The position numbers were made by a program, and so were the translations under genes. Shown here piece by piece: positions 8,570 to 16,851 of a DNA stretch of 64,000 bases. Under the pieces are notes generated by a model. The model ran no database searches, was not told where the DNA came from, and worked only from the letters and a program-made list of their open reading frames with translations. The stretch comes from Candidatus Gastranaerophilales bacterium. GTDB lineage: Bacteria > Cyanobacteriota > Vampirovibrionia > Gastranaerophilales > Gastranaerophilaceae. Numbering within the stretch: the stretch's first letter is position 1; each line of letters starts with the position of its first letter. The stretch spans positions 1 through 64,000 of the forward strand of contig CAJUNK010000002.1 of assembly GCA_910587815.1 (NCBI GenBank), given 5' to 3'.

Positions 8570-8817
8570 ATGAATAAAATAAAACAAAAAAACTTGCACT
8601 AGGATTATTTATTTCCAGCTTGTGTATTGCTATAGTATGTTTTAGCATTTTTGCTTATATTGTATTTATGAATCAAAAAAATCCAATGACAGATGAATAT
8701 ATTATTACTATTTCAAAAATTATTGTTTTAGTAGGCATATTCTTTCTTATATTAGCTTTTGGGCATATAATGCCTGCATTACTTTTCCATAAAAATAGAG
8801 AAAAAAAAGCACGATGA
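8570..8817 (+). pseudogene. Two-helix membrane segment, probably the 5' part of a frame-disrupted gene
   Basis: ATG at 8570 opens MNKIKQK and would run out at a TAG at 8600. Shifting by one base at the A7 tract (8586-8592, context c-A7-c) continues into a frame encoding two hydrophobic helices (IAIVCFSIFAYIVF and IIVLVGIFFLILAF) that ends at 8817 after NREKKAR. Without a shift the only start in that frame is TTG at 8620, inside the first helix and with no ribosome site. A second A tract (8801-8808) near the end would, with the opposite shift, join the frame of the 8843-9385 gene. The simplest reading is one gene of about 270 codons with two compensating indels, or slippage; two tiny genes is the alternative. 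Confidence 0.5.
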
Positions 8818-8842
8818 AAATGAAATTTTTGATGAAATAAAT

Positions 8843-9385
8843 ATGATAAATAAACTAAAAAAACACATTTTAAACGATGAGATATTAATTGCTGGAATAC
8901 ATGCAATTTCAAATGAAATCAGCATAACAAGTGTTTTTGAAAAATGCATTTGCACAGAAAACAGCCTAATACCAAATGAAGATGGAAGTACAATTGCACT
9001 CAATAAAAAGAAATATTCAACAAGTGATATTTATATCGGCGTTACAGATTCATCCTTGATAATAACTGATTGCGATAAAAGCAGCTATTATTATGAATTT
9101 GATGACAAACCAAATATAAATATAATAGATGTACAAAATATTGAATCAGAAATTTCTTTCAACGATATAGGAGTACATTTTTCATTAAAAGATATACAAA
9201 GCTACAAGATAAAAAACGGATGGATGGGCTCTATTCAATGTTTTATCAAAATGAAAAACGGAAGCTATTTTAAGCTTATACTTCCAAAATTTGGCGGCCT
9301 TGGCGGAGGAATGCCAAACCACACAAGATACCGCGAAATTATCCTTGAAAAAATTATAAATTCATCAAAATCTTCTGTTTTATGA
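8843..9385 (+). CDS. Unknown protein, probable cytoplasmic C-terminal part of the same gene
   Basis: 180 residues from the first ATG, with no recognised family. The frame is open further upstream (KKHDENEIFDEIN before the ATG), back through the A8 tract, so the ATG may be internal. The mixed beta-rich sequence (YIGVTDSSLIITDCDKSSYYYEF, FSLKDIQSYKIKNGWMG) resembles small PH-like or GRAM-like folds in rhythm, but that is only an impression. It ends with a Gly-rich loop (KFGGLGGGMPN) and a helix. If joined to the upstream segment, the product would be a membrane protein with a soluble domain. The nitrilase-family gene follows 40 bp later. Confidence 0.65.
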   Translation: MINKLKKHILNDEILIAGIHAISNEISITSVFEKCICTENSLIPNEDGSTIALNKKKYSTSDIYIGVTDSSLIITDCDKSSYYYEFDDKPNINIIDVQNIESEISFNDIGVHFSLKDIQSYKIKNGWMGSIQCFIKMKNGSYFKLILPKFGGLGGGMPNHTRYREIILEKIINSSKSSVL

Positions 9386-9425
9386 TAAAATGAACTAAAA
9401 TAAATAATAAAGAGGAAATGCGCTG

Positions 9426-10235
9426 ATGGCCGGGATTTTAAGCTTGCAATTTGAACCTGTTTTGAATGATTTAGAAAAAAATCTTCAAAAAACAGAAAAA
9501 TTGATAGAAGATTTTAAGATGCAAAATCCTGATAAAACACTGGATTTATTGATTTTCCCTGAATTTTTCACTACAGGTGTATCTCATGCTTACGTAGATA
9601 ACCCAATGCCTCCGGATGGCGGCGCCCCTATTAAATTTGCAGCAAATTTAGCAAAAAAATATAAAACAAATATTGCAGCAGGTACAGTTGTAATAAAAGA
9701 GAGCAAAAACCTTTATAACACTATGTTTGTGCTAGATAGAAATGGTGAAACTATTGCAAAATATAATAAAATTCATCTTTTCAAATATTTTGGCGGAACC
9801 GAAAACGAACGAATTACTCCTGGAGATTCACCCGTTGTCGTAGATTTAGACTTTGGAAAAATGGGGCTTAGCATCTGCTTTGATATAAAATATCCACTTC
9901 ATTATAGAAAACTGGCACAAATGGGTGCAGAATTTATAATAAGTCCATCTGCTTGGGCGTATTTAAAAAGTATAAAAGGCCAAAAAGAGCAAAATGCAAG
10001 GATTTTCAAAGCACTGAGTATTGCACGCGCAAATGAAAATCTTGTATATTTTATAACATCAAACCAAACCGGAGATGCTGGCCCATTGGGCAATACAGGT
10101 GGTTCTGCCATAATTTCGCCAATGGGAGACATATTAGCGGATGCAAAAGAAGATGAATGTGCAATATATGCAAATATTGATTTAGAATACGTTCGAACCC
10201 TTAAAACCAGCACTCCTATGGCATTTGAAGACTAA
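9426..10235 (+). CDS. Carbon-nitrogen hydrolase (nitrilase superfamily amidase)
   Basis: 269 residues with the full catalytic set of the nitrilase superfamily: Glu46 in FPEFF, Lys115 in KIHLF and nucleophile Cys151 in SICFDIKYP. The spacing and the GG.EN.R..PGD element fit the omega-amidase/Nit and aliphatic amidase branches, which hydrolyse an amide to acid plus ammonia. The likely substrate is a small amide, such as alpha-ketoglutaramate or a deaminated metabolite, but it cannot be chosen from sequence. The protein is cytoplasmic with no signal peptide. An aagagg-type SD precedes ATG 9426. NupC follows about 107 bp downstream on the same strand. Confidence 0.9.
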   Translation: MAGILSLQFEPVLNDLEKNLQKTEKLIEDFKMQNPDKTLDLLIFPEFFTTGVSHAYVDNPMPPDGGAPIKFAANLAKKYKTNIAAGTVVIKESKNLYNTMFVLDRNGETIAKYNKIHLFKYFGGTENERITPGDSPVVVDLDFGKMGLSICFDIKYPLHYRKLAQMGAEFIISPSAWAYLKSIKGQKEQNARIFKALSIARANENLVYFITSNQTGDAGPLGNTGGSAIISPMGDILADAKEDECAIYANIDLEYVRTLKTSTPMAFED

Positions 10236-10342
10236 TACAAAAAACGTATCAGATGATTTATAGCAGGAAATTTTAATAAAATATTGCAAAAACAAGATAA
10301 ATAGACATATAATAAGAATATTTTTAAATAAGGAAAAACGTT

Positions 10343-11617
10343 TTGGAAAGATTTGTTGGAATATTTGGCATCATACTTATACTTTTAACCTGTTTTTTAA
10401 TGTCAAACAATAAAAAAAATATTAGCCTAAAAACAGTAGTATCAGGGCTTTTGCTCCAATTTTTCCTGGCAGTTTTTATATTAAAAGTACCGCTTGGTCA
10501 AAAAATTATTGAAGTTGCAGCAGCTGGTATAGAAAAAATTCTACATTTCTCAAATTCAGGTGCAGACTTTGTTTTCGGGTTCCTTAATAATTCAGGTGAT
10601 AAAATTGACACACTTTTTTACCCTGGCGCCTCCTTCTTATTTGCAATCAAGGTAACTGCCACCATAATTTTTGTAATGGCAATTGTAAATATTTTATATT
10701 ATTTTGGCATAATGCAGCGTATAGTGGCATTTTTTGCCAAAATTATGTATAAAATAATGAATGTATCAGGTGCAGAAGCTCTTTCAAACATTGCAAGTGC
10801 TTTTGTAGGACAGGTTGAAGCCCAAATTATGATAAGACCATACCTTGCAAGTGCCACAAAATCAGAACTTTTGGCCAGCATGACAGGTTCTATGGCTTGC
10901 ATTGCAGGGGGCGTGATGGCAATTTATATTGCAATGGGTGTGCCTGCAAAATTCCTGCTTGCAGCCTCAATTATGGCAGCACCGGGTGCTTTGGTTATTT
11001 CAAAAATTGTTTACCCTGAAGTTGAAGAAAGCAAAACTAAAAACAAGGTTTCTGTAAATATTGAAAAAACCCATGTAAATTTAATTGATGCAATTGCACA
11101 TGGTGCATCTGATGGAATGAAAGTTTCATTAAATGTGATTGCAATGCTGATTGCACTACTTGCGTTGATTGCCATGATAGACTGGATATTGGCGGGCTTT
11201 GGGCACTTCATTGTAAACACAACACATATAAATCTATCATTTTTAGATTTGAATAATCTAAGCCTAAAAACCATATTAGGCGCGTTTTTTAGCCTATTTG
11301 CCCTTGCAATGGGTGTACCTTTTTCAGATATTTCAACAGTTGGTGCTTTAATGGGTGAAAAATTAGTATTAAATGAATTTGTGGCATACACTGATTTAGC
11401 TGCTATTAAAGATATGATAACGCCAAAAGCTTTGACAATAGCTAGCTTTGCCTTGTGCGGCTTTGCAAACTTTGGCTCAATTGCAATCCAAATTGGCGGC
11501 ATAGGCGAACTTGCACCAACAAGACGTAAAGAACTTGCTCAATTAGGCATAAAAGCGCTTATTTGCGGCACATTTGCTTCATACGTTTCTGCTTGTATGG
11601 CAGGAATATTGATGTAG
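10343..11617 (+). CDS. NupC-type concentrative nucleoside transporter
   Basis: A 424-residue inner-membrane protein of the CNT family, which imports nucleosides with Na+ or H+. It has about ten hydrophobic helices. It shows the N-terminal NupC domain, the central gate region (FFAKIMYKIMNVSGAEALSNIASAFVGQVEAQIMIRPYL, where VGQ.EA corresponds to the conserved binding loop), and the C-terminal CNT domain with LGVPFSD-like and FANFGSIAIQIGG motifs. The start is TTG at 10343, preceded by aaggaaaa. Together with upp in this window it fits nucleoside/base salvage. The exact substrate range is not determined. Confidence 0.92.
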   Translation: MERFVGIFGIILILLTCFLMSNNKKNISLKTVVSGLLLQFFLAVFILKVPLGQKIIEVAAAGIEKILHFSNSGADFVFGFLNNSGDKIDTLFYPGASFLFAIKVTATIIFVMAIVNILYYFGIMQRIVAFFAKIMYKIMNVSGAEALSNIASAFVGQVEAQIMIRPYLASATKSELLASMTGSMACIAGGVMAIYIAMGVPAKFLLAASIMAAPGALVISKIVYPEVEESKTKNKVSVNIEKTHVNLIDAIAHGASDGMKVSLNVIAMLIALLALIAMIDWILAGFGHFIVNTTHINLSFLDLNNLSLKTILGAFFSLFALAMGVPFSDISTVGALMGEKLVLNEFVAYTDLAAIKDMITPKALTIASFALCGFANFGSIAIQIGGIGELAPTRRKELAQLGIKALICGTFASYVSACMAGILM

Positions 11618-11711
11618 CTTGAATTTAAACCATTTCAGCAGACAAAAGTATTGTAATGATTAAGTTTAAGGCAATTTTGAGTAACAAATTTATAAGATAA
11701 CACGCAAAACA

Positions 11712-11897
11712 ATGGCTATTATTGAAAAAAGAATAAATATAACGCTAAAAAACGGTGTTCTGCCTAATATTGAACATATTGAAAACGCTATAATGCAAGC
11801 AGGAATTAATCCTGTGCGTTGGGCAATTGTAGATGCAACCGAAAGAGAATGTATAATTTTAGCAAACGGCATAAAAAACGCAAATACAAAAGCATAA
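11712..11897 (+). CDS. Small conserved-looking protein, 61 residues
   Basis: MAIIEKRINITLKNGVLPNIEHIENAI... is a soluble, well-balanced sequence ending in NTKA. I do not recognise it. Support for a real gene comes from its globular-like composition, a stem-loop that starts directly after the stop, and its position in the gap between the NupC gene and a convergent gene. The overlapping minus-strand frame is low-complexity hydrophobic and looks like a shadow. No clear SD is seen, although nupC translation ends about 95 bp upstream. Confidence 0.6.
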   Translation: MAIIEKRINITLKNGVLPNIEHIENAIMQAGINPVRWAIVDATERECIILANGIKNANTKA

Positions 11898-11930
11898 TAA
11901 ACAAGGCGCCTTTATAAAACGCCCTGTTTA
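11898..11930. terminator. Stem-loop between convergent genes
   Basis: The 11-bp arms taaacaaggcg (11898-11908) and cgccctgttta (11920-11930) have one mismatch that becomes a G-U pair on the minus strand. It lies directly after the small gene and 25 bp beyond the amidohydrolase stop. There is no strong T-run. Confidence 0.5.
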
Positions 11931-11954
11931 CAAGAATTATCAGCATTATAAAGA

Positions 11955-12932
11955 TTAATCTATATTAAATAGATTTGCTGCATTTTCATATAAAATTTTA
12001 TCTACAATTTCTTCATGGTTTTTTGGGTAATTTTTTTCAATATACACTTTTAAAGTATCAATAGCTTTTCCGTATGCTTGATGAGGGTCTAAACCACCTT
12101 CGCAACGTTCTCCAAAGCAGCCAAGAGGGGTATCTGTGCCAAATAAAATACGGTCAAGCGCATCATATTTAATAGCAGTATCTATAACCCTTTTCACAGA
12201 AGGCTTTTCAACAGATGGCAAACCATTATCCCAATCTACCCAGCTTAAATCAACATATAAATTAGCATCATTGTTTTTAAGAGATTCTTCAAATACATCT
12301 ATAGCCTTATTATGACAATCTATCCCGCCTGCACCCATGTGAGCCATAATAACAGGAGTATTTGGAAACCTCTTTGCTAAATCATATATTGCACGAACAC
12401 CTGAAACACCGTCCCCTTCTGAATGAAAGACACATGGAAGATTATTTTCTTCAGCAATTTCCATATATGAATCATATCTTGAATCAGAAGCTATAAGATT
12501 CATAGCATCAGGGTGGAATTTAAAACCTGAAAATTCACCAGGGAGCTCATCAAGCAGCCGCTGCACTTCGGAAGAATCACCATCAGTTTTATCAGGCCTG
12601 CAAACTATCAAAGGAACATAAAAAGAATCATTTTCCAATGAATTCAAAAGTGCTTTATTATCATTAAATTCGTCAGTATAATAATCTGACATAACATCCA
12701 AACCTGATATGACAGCATGTTCTACTGTATTATAGTCAGGAATTTCAGATTTCACAAAAACATCTTCAGAAAGAGGGTTGCTTAAAAAAGGAGTTTTTAG
12801 ATGTTTAAATGAATCTGTATCATAGCAATAATTTGGACCATCACAGCCTTCCTTATACCAGTGCCCAGTGTGAACATGGGCATCAATTACCCTATTACCA
12901 GTAAAATTAACATTAAAATTTACAAACACCAA
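11955..12932 (-). CDS. Amidohydrolase (amidohydro-rel / TIM-barrel) with N-terminal FTG tag
   Basis: A 325-residue metal-dependent hydrolase of the amidohydrolase-2 type. Metal-binding DAHVH is at residues 18-22 (H19 and H21 nearest). Further metal or catalytic residues are seen in CVFHSEGDG, VIMAHMGAG and the C-terminal LFGTDTPLG aspartate. The substrate is unknown; the family includes decarboxylases and hydrolases of aromatic or cyclic compounds. The first 12 residues read MVFVNFNVNFTG, placing the F-T-G tag immediately before the barrel. The tag precedes the first strand directly, so there is no room for a cleavable signal peptide. The gene is monocistronic and convergent with the small gene at 11712. 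Confidence 0.85.
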   Translation of the reverse strand: MVFVNFNVNFTGNRVIDAHVHTGHWYKEGCDGPNYCYDTDSFKHLKTPFLSNPLSEDVFVKSEIPDYNTVEHAVISGLDVMSDYYTDEFNDNKALLNSLENDSFYVPLIVCRPDKTDGDSSEVQRLLDELPGEFSGFKFHPDAMNLIASDSRYDSYMEIAEENNLPCVFHSEGDGVSGVRAIYDLAKRFPNTPVIMAHMGAGGIDCHNKAIDVFEESLKNNDANLYVDLSWVDWDNGLPSVEKPSVKRVIDTAIKYDALDRILFGTDTPLGCFGERCEGGLDPHQAYGKAIDTLKVYIEKNYPKNHEEIVDKILYENAANLFNID

Positions 12933-13069
12933 TTTTCCTTACTTTAAACAAACTATAACAAAAGGTGAAAACTTAAAAATATTATTTTTTGACAATTTAA
13001 TAGTGCACCTAGTTTTATTGTTAAAAATGTTTACAATTAGAATTATATTGTAACAAAACCATTTTTAAC

Positions 13070-13102
13070 AAAAAAGGCCTGTGTAACACGCACACAGACC
13101 TT
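13070..13102 (-). terminator. Rho-independent terminator of upp
   Basis: On the minus strand the stem aaggtctgtgt pairs with acacaggcctt (one mismatch) and is followed by a run of T (complement of 13070-13075). It lies 50 bases beyond the upp stop. Confidence 0.85.
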
Positions 13103-13117
13103 ATAACATTCAACTAT

Positions 13118-13136
13118 ATGCTAAAATTAGCATATA
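13118..13136. repeat. Dispersed 19-bp palindrome, copy 2
   Basis: atgctaaaattagcatata; with its flanks (ctat...atag) it is a near-perfect dyad. It shares the 12-base string aactatatgcta with copy 1 upstream of the core. It lies between the upp stop and the upp terminator. Confidence 0.55.
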
Positions 13137-13151
13137 GTTTTACATCATATT

Positions 13152-13805
13152 TTAGTATACAGTATTAAAAATTCTGTCACCCGCATCCCCTAAGCCAGGC
13201 ACTATGTAGCCTTTTTCATTCAATTGTTCATCAATTTTTGATGTCACAATTTTTAATCCAGGATAAGCGGCATTAAGTCTAGAAATCCCTTCAGGAGCAG
13301 ATATAAGACTAATAAATACAATATTTTCCACAGGAATATTTTGTTTTACAAAGTTGTGAACAGCATCATATCCAGAATTTCCGGTAGCAAGCATAGGATC
13401 TAGCACAAAAACGTAGGTGCATTCAGGATTTTTGATTTTACCTTTCATTTTGTTATAATACCAAATAGGCTCCAAAGTGGCTTCATTCCTATACATTCCA
13501 AGATGATGTATATGACAGAATGGTAAAATTTCTTGTGCAATATCTGAAAAAGCAAGCCCTGCACGCAAAATAGGGGAAACTATAATTTCTATATCAGGAT
13601 TTATCATAGAGCTTTTAGTATCACAAATTGGCGTAGAAACAGATGCTTCAACTGTTGGCAGAAATCTTGTTCCTTCAAAAAACAATGCGTAAGAAATTCT
13701 TTTAAGAGCACAATTAAATTTTTCACAATCAGTATTTTTATCCCTTAAAATTGTCAAATTATGCGCCACAAGCGGATGATTGACCACAAAAACATTTTTA
13801 TTCAT
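13152..13805 (-). CDS. upp: Uracil phosphoribosyltransferase
   Basis: Converts uracil and PRPP to UMP in pyrimidine salvage. The 217-residue length is close to the usual 208. The PRPP-binding loop is visible as LDPMLATGNSG (D136-G142), the VSPILRAGL segment is present, and the uracil-binding C-terminus reads GLGDAGDRIFNT, nearly identical to the family consensus GDAGDR.FGT. It is a soluble cytoplasmic enzyme. It is divergent from the PxpA-like gene and has its own terminator. A functional link to the NupC transporter 2 kb away is plausible. Confidence 0.97.
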   Translation of the reverse strand: MNKNVFVVNHPLVAHNLTILRDKNTDCEKFNCALKRISYALFFEGTRFLPTVEASVSTPICDTKSSMINPDIEIIVSPILRAGLAFSDIAQEILPFCHIHHLGMYRNEATLEPIWYYNKMKGKIKNPECTYVFVLDPMLATGNSGYDAVHNFVKQNIPVENIVFISLISAPEGISRLNAAYPGLKIVTSKIDEQLNEKGYIVPGLGDAGDRIFNTVY

Positions 13806-13920
13806 AAATTACCAGCCTAACTTTTTTTCTCTATTATAATTAAAAAATAGCATTGGGTACACTTTAAAATTTTTGTAGTATAATTAACTTAAAAATGGCT
13901 TAAAATGTAAGAGGATATTG

Positions 13921-14565
13921 ATGGTGTTTGACTTTAACTCAGATTTAGCACAAGAATACGGAATTTACAAAAATGAGGCTGCTTATGAAATTGCCCAATA
14001 TATGAGTTCTGTCAACATTTCAGCCGGTTTCCACGCAGGAGACCCTTTGAGTATTAAAAAAGCTTTAGAATTTGCAAAAAACCATAATCTTTCTATTGGC
14101 GCCCACATCGGCTATCCTGATATTTCAGGTTTTGGATATAGAAATATGGAAATGAATGAGGATGAAATTGAAGCTATGGTAGTTTACCAATTAGGGGCGA
14201 TATCATCTTTTGCTGGTGCGTTAAATGCAGAAATAGAACATGTAAGATGCCATGGTGCGATGTATGAAAAACTAAATAACAATCCTGAATTTGCAAAAAT
14301 AGTAGCAAATTCTATTAAAAAATTTAATCCATGGTTAAATTTAATTGTTGGAAACACGGAAATTAAAGATATTATTGAAGCAGAGGTAAAAATTAACTGC
14401 ACATACGAAGTTTTATTTAATGAAAATATGTCAATAAGACAATTAAGAGAGATGGAAAAAACGCCTGATACTATTCATTTTACAACTCTAGAAAATGCAA
14501 AAAGAGCCTATGATGTAATTAAACCAAGCCCGGTAAATTACAACAGAGTAAAAGAACAATTGTAA
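13921..14565 (+). CDS. Short, divergent LamB/YcsF (PxpA-like) family protein
   Basis: Related to 5-oxoprolinase subunit A. The N-terminal half keeps family signatures: FNSDLAQEYG, SSVNISAGFHAGDP, GAHIGYPDISGFGYR and VRCHGAMYEKL. At 214 residues it is shorter than the usual 245-255. The C-terminal part lacks the family's FADRGY...DG.L..R...GA loop and the final HGD motif. PxpB and PxpC partners are not adjacent. The ATG at 13921 follows gagg by six bases; a TTG three bases earlier is less likely. A TATAAT hexamer is at 13879-13884. It begins the rightward run yvcK-panB-panC. It may have lost oxoprolinase function. Confidence 0.75.
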   Translation: MVFDFNSDLAQEYGIYKNEAAYEIAQYMSSVNISAGFHAGDPLSIKKALEFAKNHNLSIGAHIGYPDISGFGYRNMEMNEDEIEAMVVYQLGAISSFAGALNAEIEHVRCHGAMYEKLNNNPEFAKIVANSIKKFNPWLNLIVGNTEIKDIIEAEVKINCTYEVLFNENMSIRQLREMEKTPDTIHFTTLENAKRAYDVIKPSPVNYNRVKEQL

Positions 14566-14603
14566 AGGCTATTTGGAAGGATTAAGACGGATTATAAGGA
14601 ATT

Positions 14604-15956
14604 ATGAGATTTTTCAATTCTAAAGTAAAAATGCCAAAAGATGCAATTTGGCTGGTACCTGGACTTAGAATAAAAAGATGGTTTGCTTTAATTGTTTTAG
14701 GTTCGGTGCTTGCAGCTATTGGAATTACATTATTATTTAAGCTTGAACCTATCTATTTTATTGTTTCTACTGCTAAAAAAATATTTCACATTGTGCCAGC
14801 AGAACTTGCAGGGCTTGTATTCATAGGTTTTGGAGCATTTATTTTTATTCAGGCCTGGAAAAAAACCAATTTTTCAATGCTGGATTTAAATGGTTCTAGA
14901 AATCAAAGAAAAATGGGTGAAACTCTGTATCGTAGAATGAAATTAAACCACGGACCAAAAATTGTTGCCATAGGCGGTGGAACAGGGTTGTCCACAATGC
15001 TTCGCGGTATTAAGAAAATTACAAATAATATAACCGCAATTGTGACAGTGGGTGATGATGGCGGTTCATCTGGCCGTTTAAGAGAAGAAATGGGCATTTT
15101 ACCACCCGGCGATATTAGAAACTGCATTGCAGCACTGGCTGACGATGATGACATTGTAACCCAATTGTTCCAATACAGATTTAAAACAGGTGAAGGCCTT
15201 GAAGGGCACAGTTTTGGAAATCTATTCATTACAGCAATGAGCGCCATTTGCGGCGATATGATAACTGCAATCAAAGAATCTTCAAAAGTTTTATTAATTA
15301 GAGGCAAAGTAATCCCTGCAACCACAGACGATATGCGCCTGATTGCTAAAATGGAAGATGGTTCTTATGTAAAAGGCGAAAGTCAAATCCCTGAATCAGG
15401 TAAAAAAATTGTAGAACTTTCATGCGAGCCTAGTGTTTGCAGGCCATCTAATGAAGTTTTAGATGCAATTCATAATGCCGATTTAATTATTTTAGGCCCA
15501 GGCAGTCTTTATACTTCAATTATCCCAAATCTTCTTGTTGAGGGAATTTCAGATGCTATACAAAATTCAAAAGCAAAAAAAGTTTATATCTGCAACATTA
15601 TGACTCAACCAGGTGAAACCGATAATTACAGTGTTTCAGACCATATAAATGCAATTTTTAAACACATGCAAAAGTCTTCAATGGACCCTATATGCAATGC
15701 AAAACCTTTTGTAGATGCAGTTTTAATTAATAATCAATTACCAAATAATCTTGCAAAAAAATATGAAGAAAAAGATTCTTTGCCTGTTGAAGTAGATGTA
15801 AACGAAATTAAAAAATTAGGGGTAGAAATCGTAGCTTCAAAATTAATTGAAGATAATAAGCACGGATTTGTAAGGCATTCACCAAGCAGACTTGCAAAAA
15901 GCATATATTATTGGTTCAAAAAATCTTCAAAAAGCGCTAAACAGGGTATTAAATAA
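14604..15956 (+). CDS. yvcK: YvcK/CofD-family protein with N-terminal membrane anchor
   Basis: 450 residues. The cytoplasmic domain (about 115-440) has the nucleotide-binding glycine motif VAIGGGTGLSTMLRGIK, TVGDDGGSSGRLR and LPPGDIRNCIAALAD, all typical of the YvcK/gluconeogenesis-factor branch, which binds UDP-sugars and influences cell-wall and carbon metabolism. LGPGSLYTSIIPNLLV and TQPGETD follow. The first 90 residues hold two hydrophobic helices (about 27-50 and 66-85), so the protein is tethered to the membrane; I associate this form with cyanobacterial relatives. It sits 38 bp after the PxpA-like gene and 52 bp before panB. Confidence 0.92.
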   Translation: MRFFNSKVKMPKDAIWLVPGLRIKRWFALIVLGSVLAAIGITLLFKLEPIYFIVSTAKKIFHIVPAELAGLVFIGFGAFIFIQAWKKTNFSMLDLNGSRNQRKMGETLYRRMKLNHGPKIVAIGGGTGLSTMLRGIKKITNNITAIVTVGDDGGSSGRLREEMGILPPGDIRNCIAALADDDDIVTQLFQYRFKTGEGLEGHSFGNLFITAMSAICGDMITAIKESSKVLLIRGKVIPATTDDMRLIAKMEDGSYVKGESQIPESGKKIVELSCEPSVCRPSNEVLDAIHNADLIILGPGSLYTSIIPNLLVEGISDAIQNSKAKKVYICNIMTQPGETDNYSVSDHINAIFKHMQKSSMDPICNAKPFVDAVLINNQLPNNLAKKYEEKDSLPVEVDVNEIKKLGVEIVASKLIEDNKHGFVRHSPSRLAKSIYYWFKKSSKSAKQGIK

Positions 15957-15957
15957 A

Positions 15958-15976
15958 ATGCCAAATATGGCATATA
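15958..15976. repeat. Dispersed 19-bp palindrome, copy 3
   Basis: atgccaaatatggcatata begins two bases after the yvcK stop, next to a second small palindrome ataatgcattat (15974-15985). It differs from copy 5 at only two positions. Confidence 0.55.
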
Positions 15977-16008
15977 ATGCATTATAGTGCGTTATAGGGG
16001 CTAAACCA

Positions 16009-16851
16009 ATGAAAAAAACTATAAAGAAAATACAGAAGCTAAAAAGCGAAGGCAAAAAAATTACTGCCCTCACCGCTTATGATTATCCAACTGCAAAATT
16101 TATTGATAATGCAGGAATAGACATAATTTTAGTTGGTGATTCAGCCGCAAATGTAGTTTTAGGATATGACAGCACAACGAAAATTTCAATAGATGAAATG
16201 GTGATGCTAACATCTGCTGTTGGTCGTGGAGCGAAAAATGCACTTATAGTAGGAGATATGCCATTTTTGACATATAATATTTCTTATGAAGAAGCTTTAA
16301 AAAATGCTGGAAAATTTATATCAGCAGGGGCGGATGGTGTAAAAATTGAAGGTGGAAACGATTATACAATTGGGCTTACAAAAAGATTAACACAGGCAGG
16401 AATTCCTGTTATGGCGCATTTGGGATTCACTCCTCAATATATAAATACAATTGGCGGAAATCTAATCCAAGGAAAAGATTTTGAAACCATAATAAAAATT
16501 TTAGATGCTGCAAAAAAACTGGAAGAAGTAGGTGCTTTTTCAATTGTGCTAGAGATGGTGCCAAAAGAAGGAGCAGAATTTATCAGCAAAAATTTAACTA
16601 TGCCAACCATTGGAATAGGGGCTGGAAATGCTTGTGACGGACAGATTTTAGTAATAAATGATTTAATTGGAAAATTTGATGACTTTAGCCCAAAATTTGC
16701 AAGGAAATATTTCGATAGCAAAAATATGATAATTAATGCCGCAAAAAAATATATAGAAGATGTTACATCAGGCAATTTTCCTAATGACGATGAAAGTTTC
16801 AGCCTAAAAGATGAGGAGATTGTTAAACTTGAAAATTATAAACAAAATTGA
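16009..16851 (+). CDS. panB: 3-methyl-2-oxobutanoate hydroxymethyltransferase
   Basis: Makes ketopantoate from 2-oxoisovalerate and methylene-tetrahydrofolate, the first committed step of pantothenate synthesis. The 280-residue length is slightly longer than typical (about 264). Family motifs: TALTAYDYPTAK, metal-binding LVGDSAANVVLGYDST, GDMPFLTY, GADGVKIEGG, MAHLGFTPQ, and the catalytic region EMVPKEGAEF followed by TIGIGAGNACDGQILV. Its 3' end overlaps the panC start by 23 bp, so the two are translated as a coupled pair. Confidence 0.97.
   Translation: MKKTIKKIQKLKSEGKKITALTAYDYPTAKFIDNAGIDIILVGDSAANVVLGYDSTTKISIDEMVMLTSAVGRGAKNALIVGDMPFLTYNISYEEALKNAGKFISAGADGVKIEGGNDYTIGLTKRLTQAGIPVMAHLGFTPQYINTIGGNLIQGKDFETIIKILDAAKKLEEVGAFSIVLEMVPKEGAEFISKNLTMPTIGIGAGNACDGQILVINDLIGKFDDFSPKFARKYFDSKNMIINAAKKYIEDVTSGNFPNDDESFSLKDEEIVKLENYKQN

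Noticed and set aside
11690..11872. 60-codon minus-strand frame
   Set aside because: It overlaps the better-supported plus-strand gene at 11712-11897 and is Ile/Phe-rich shadow sequence.
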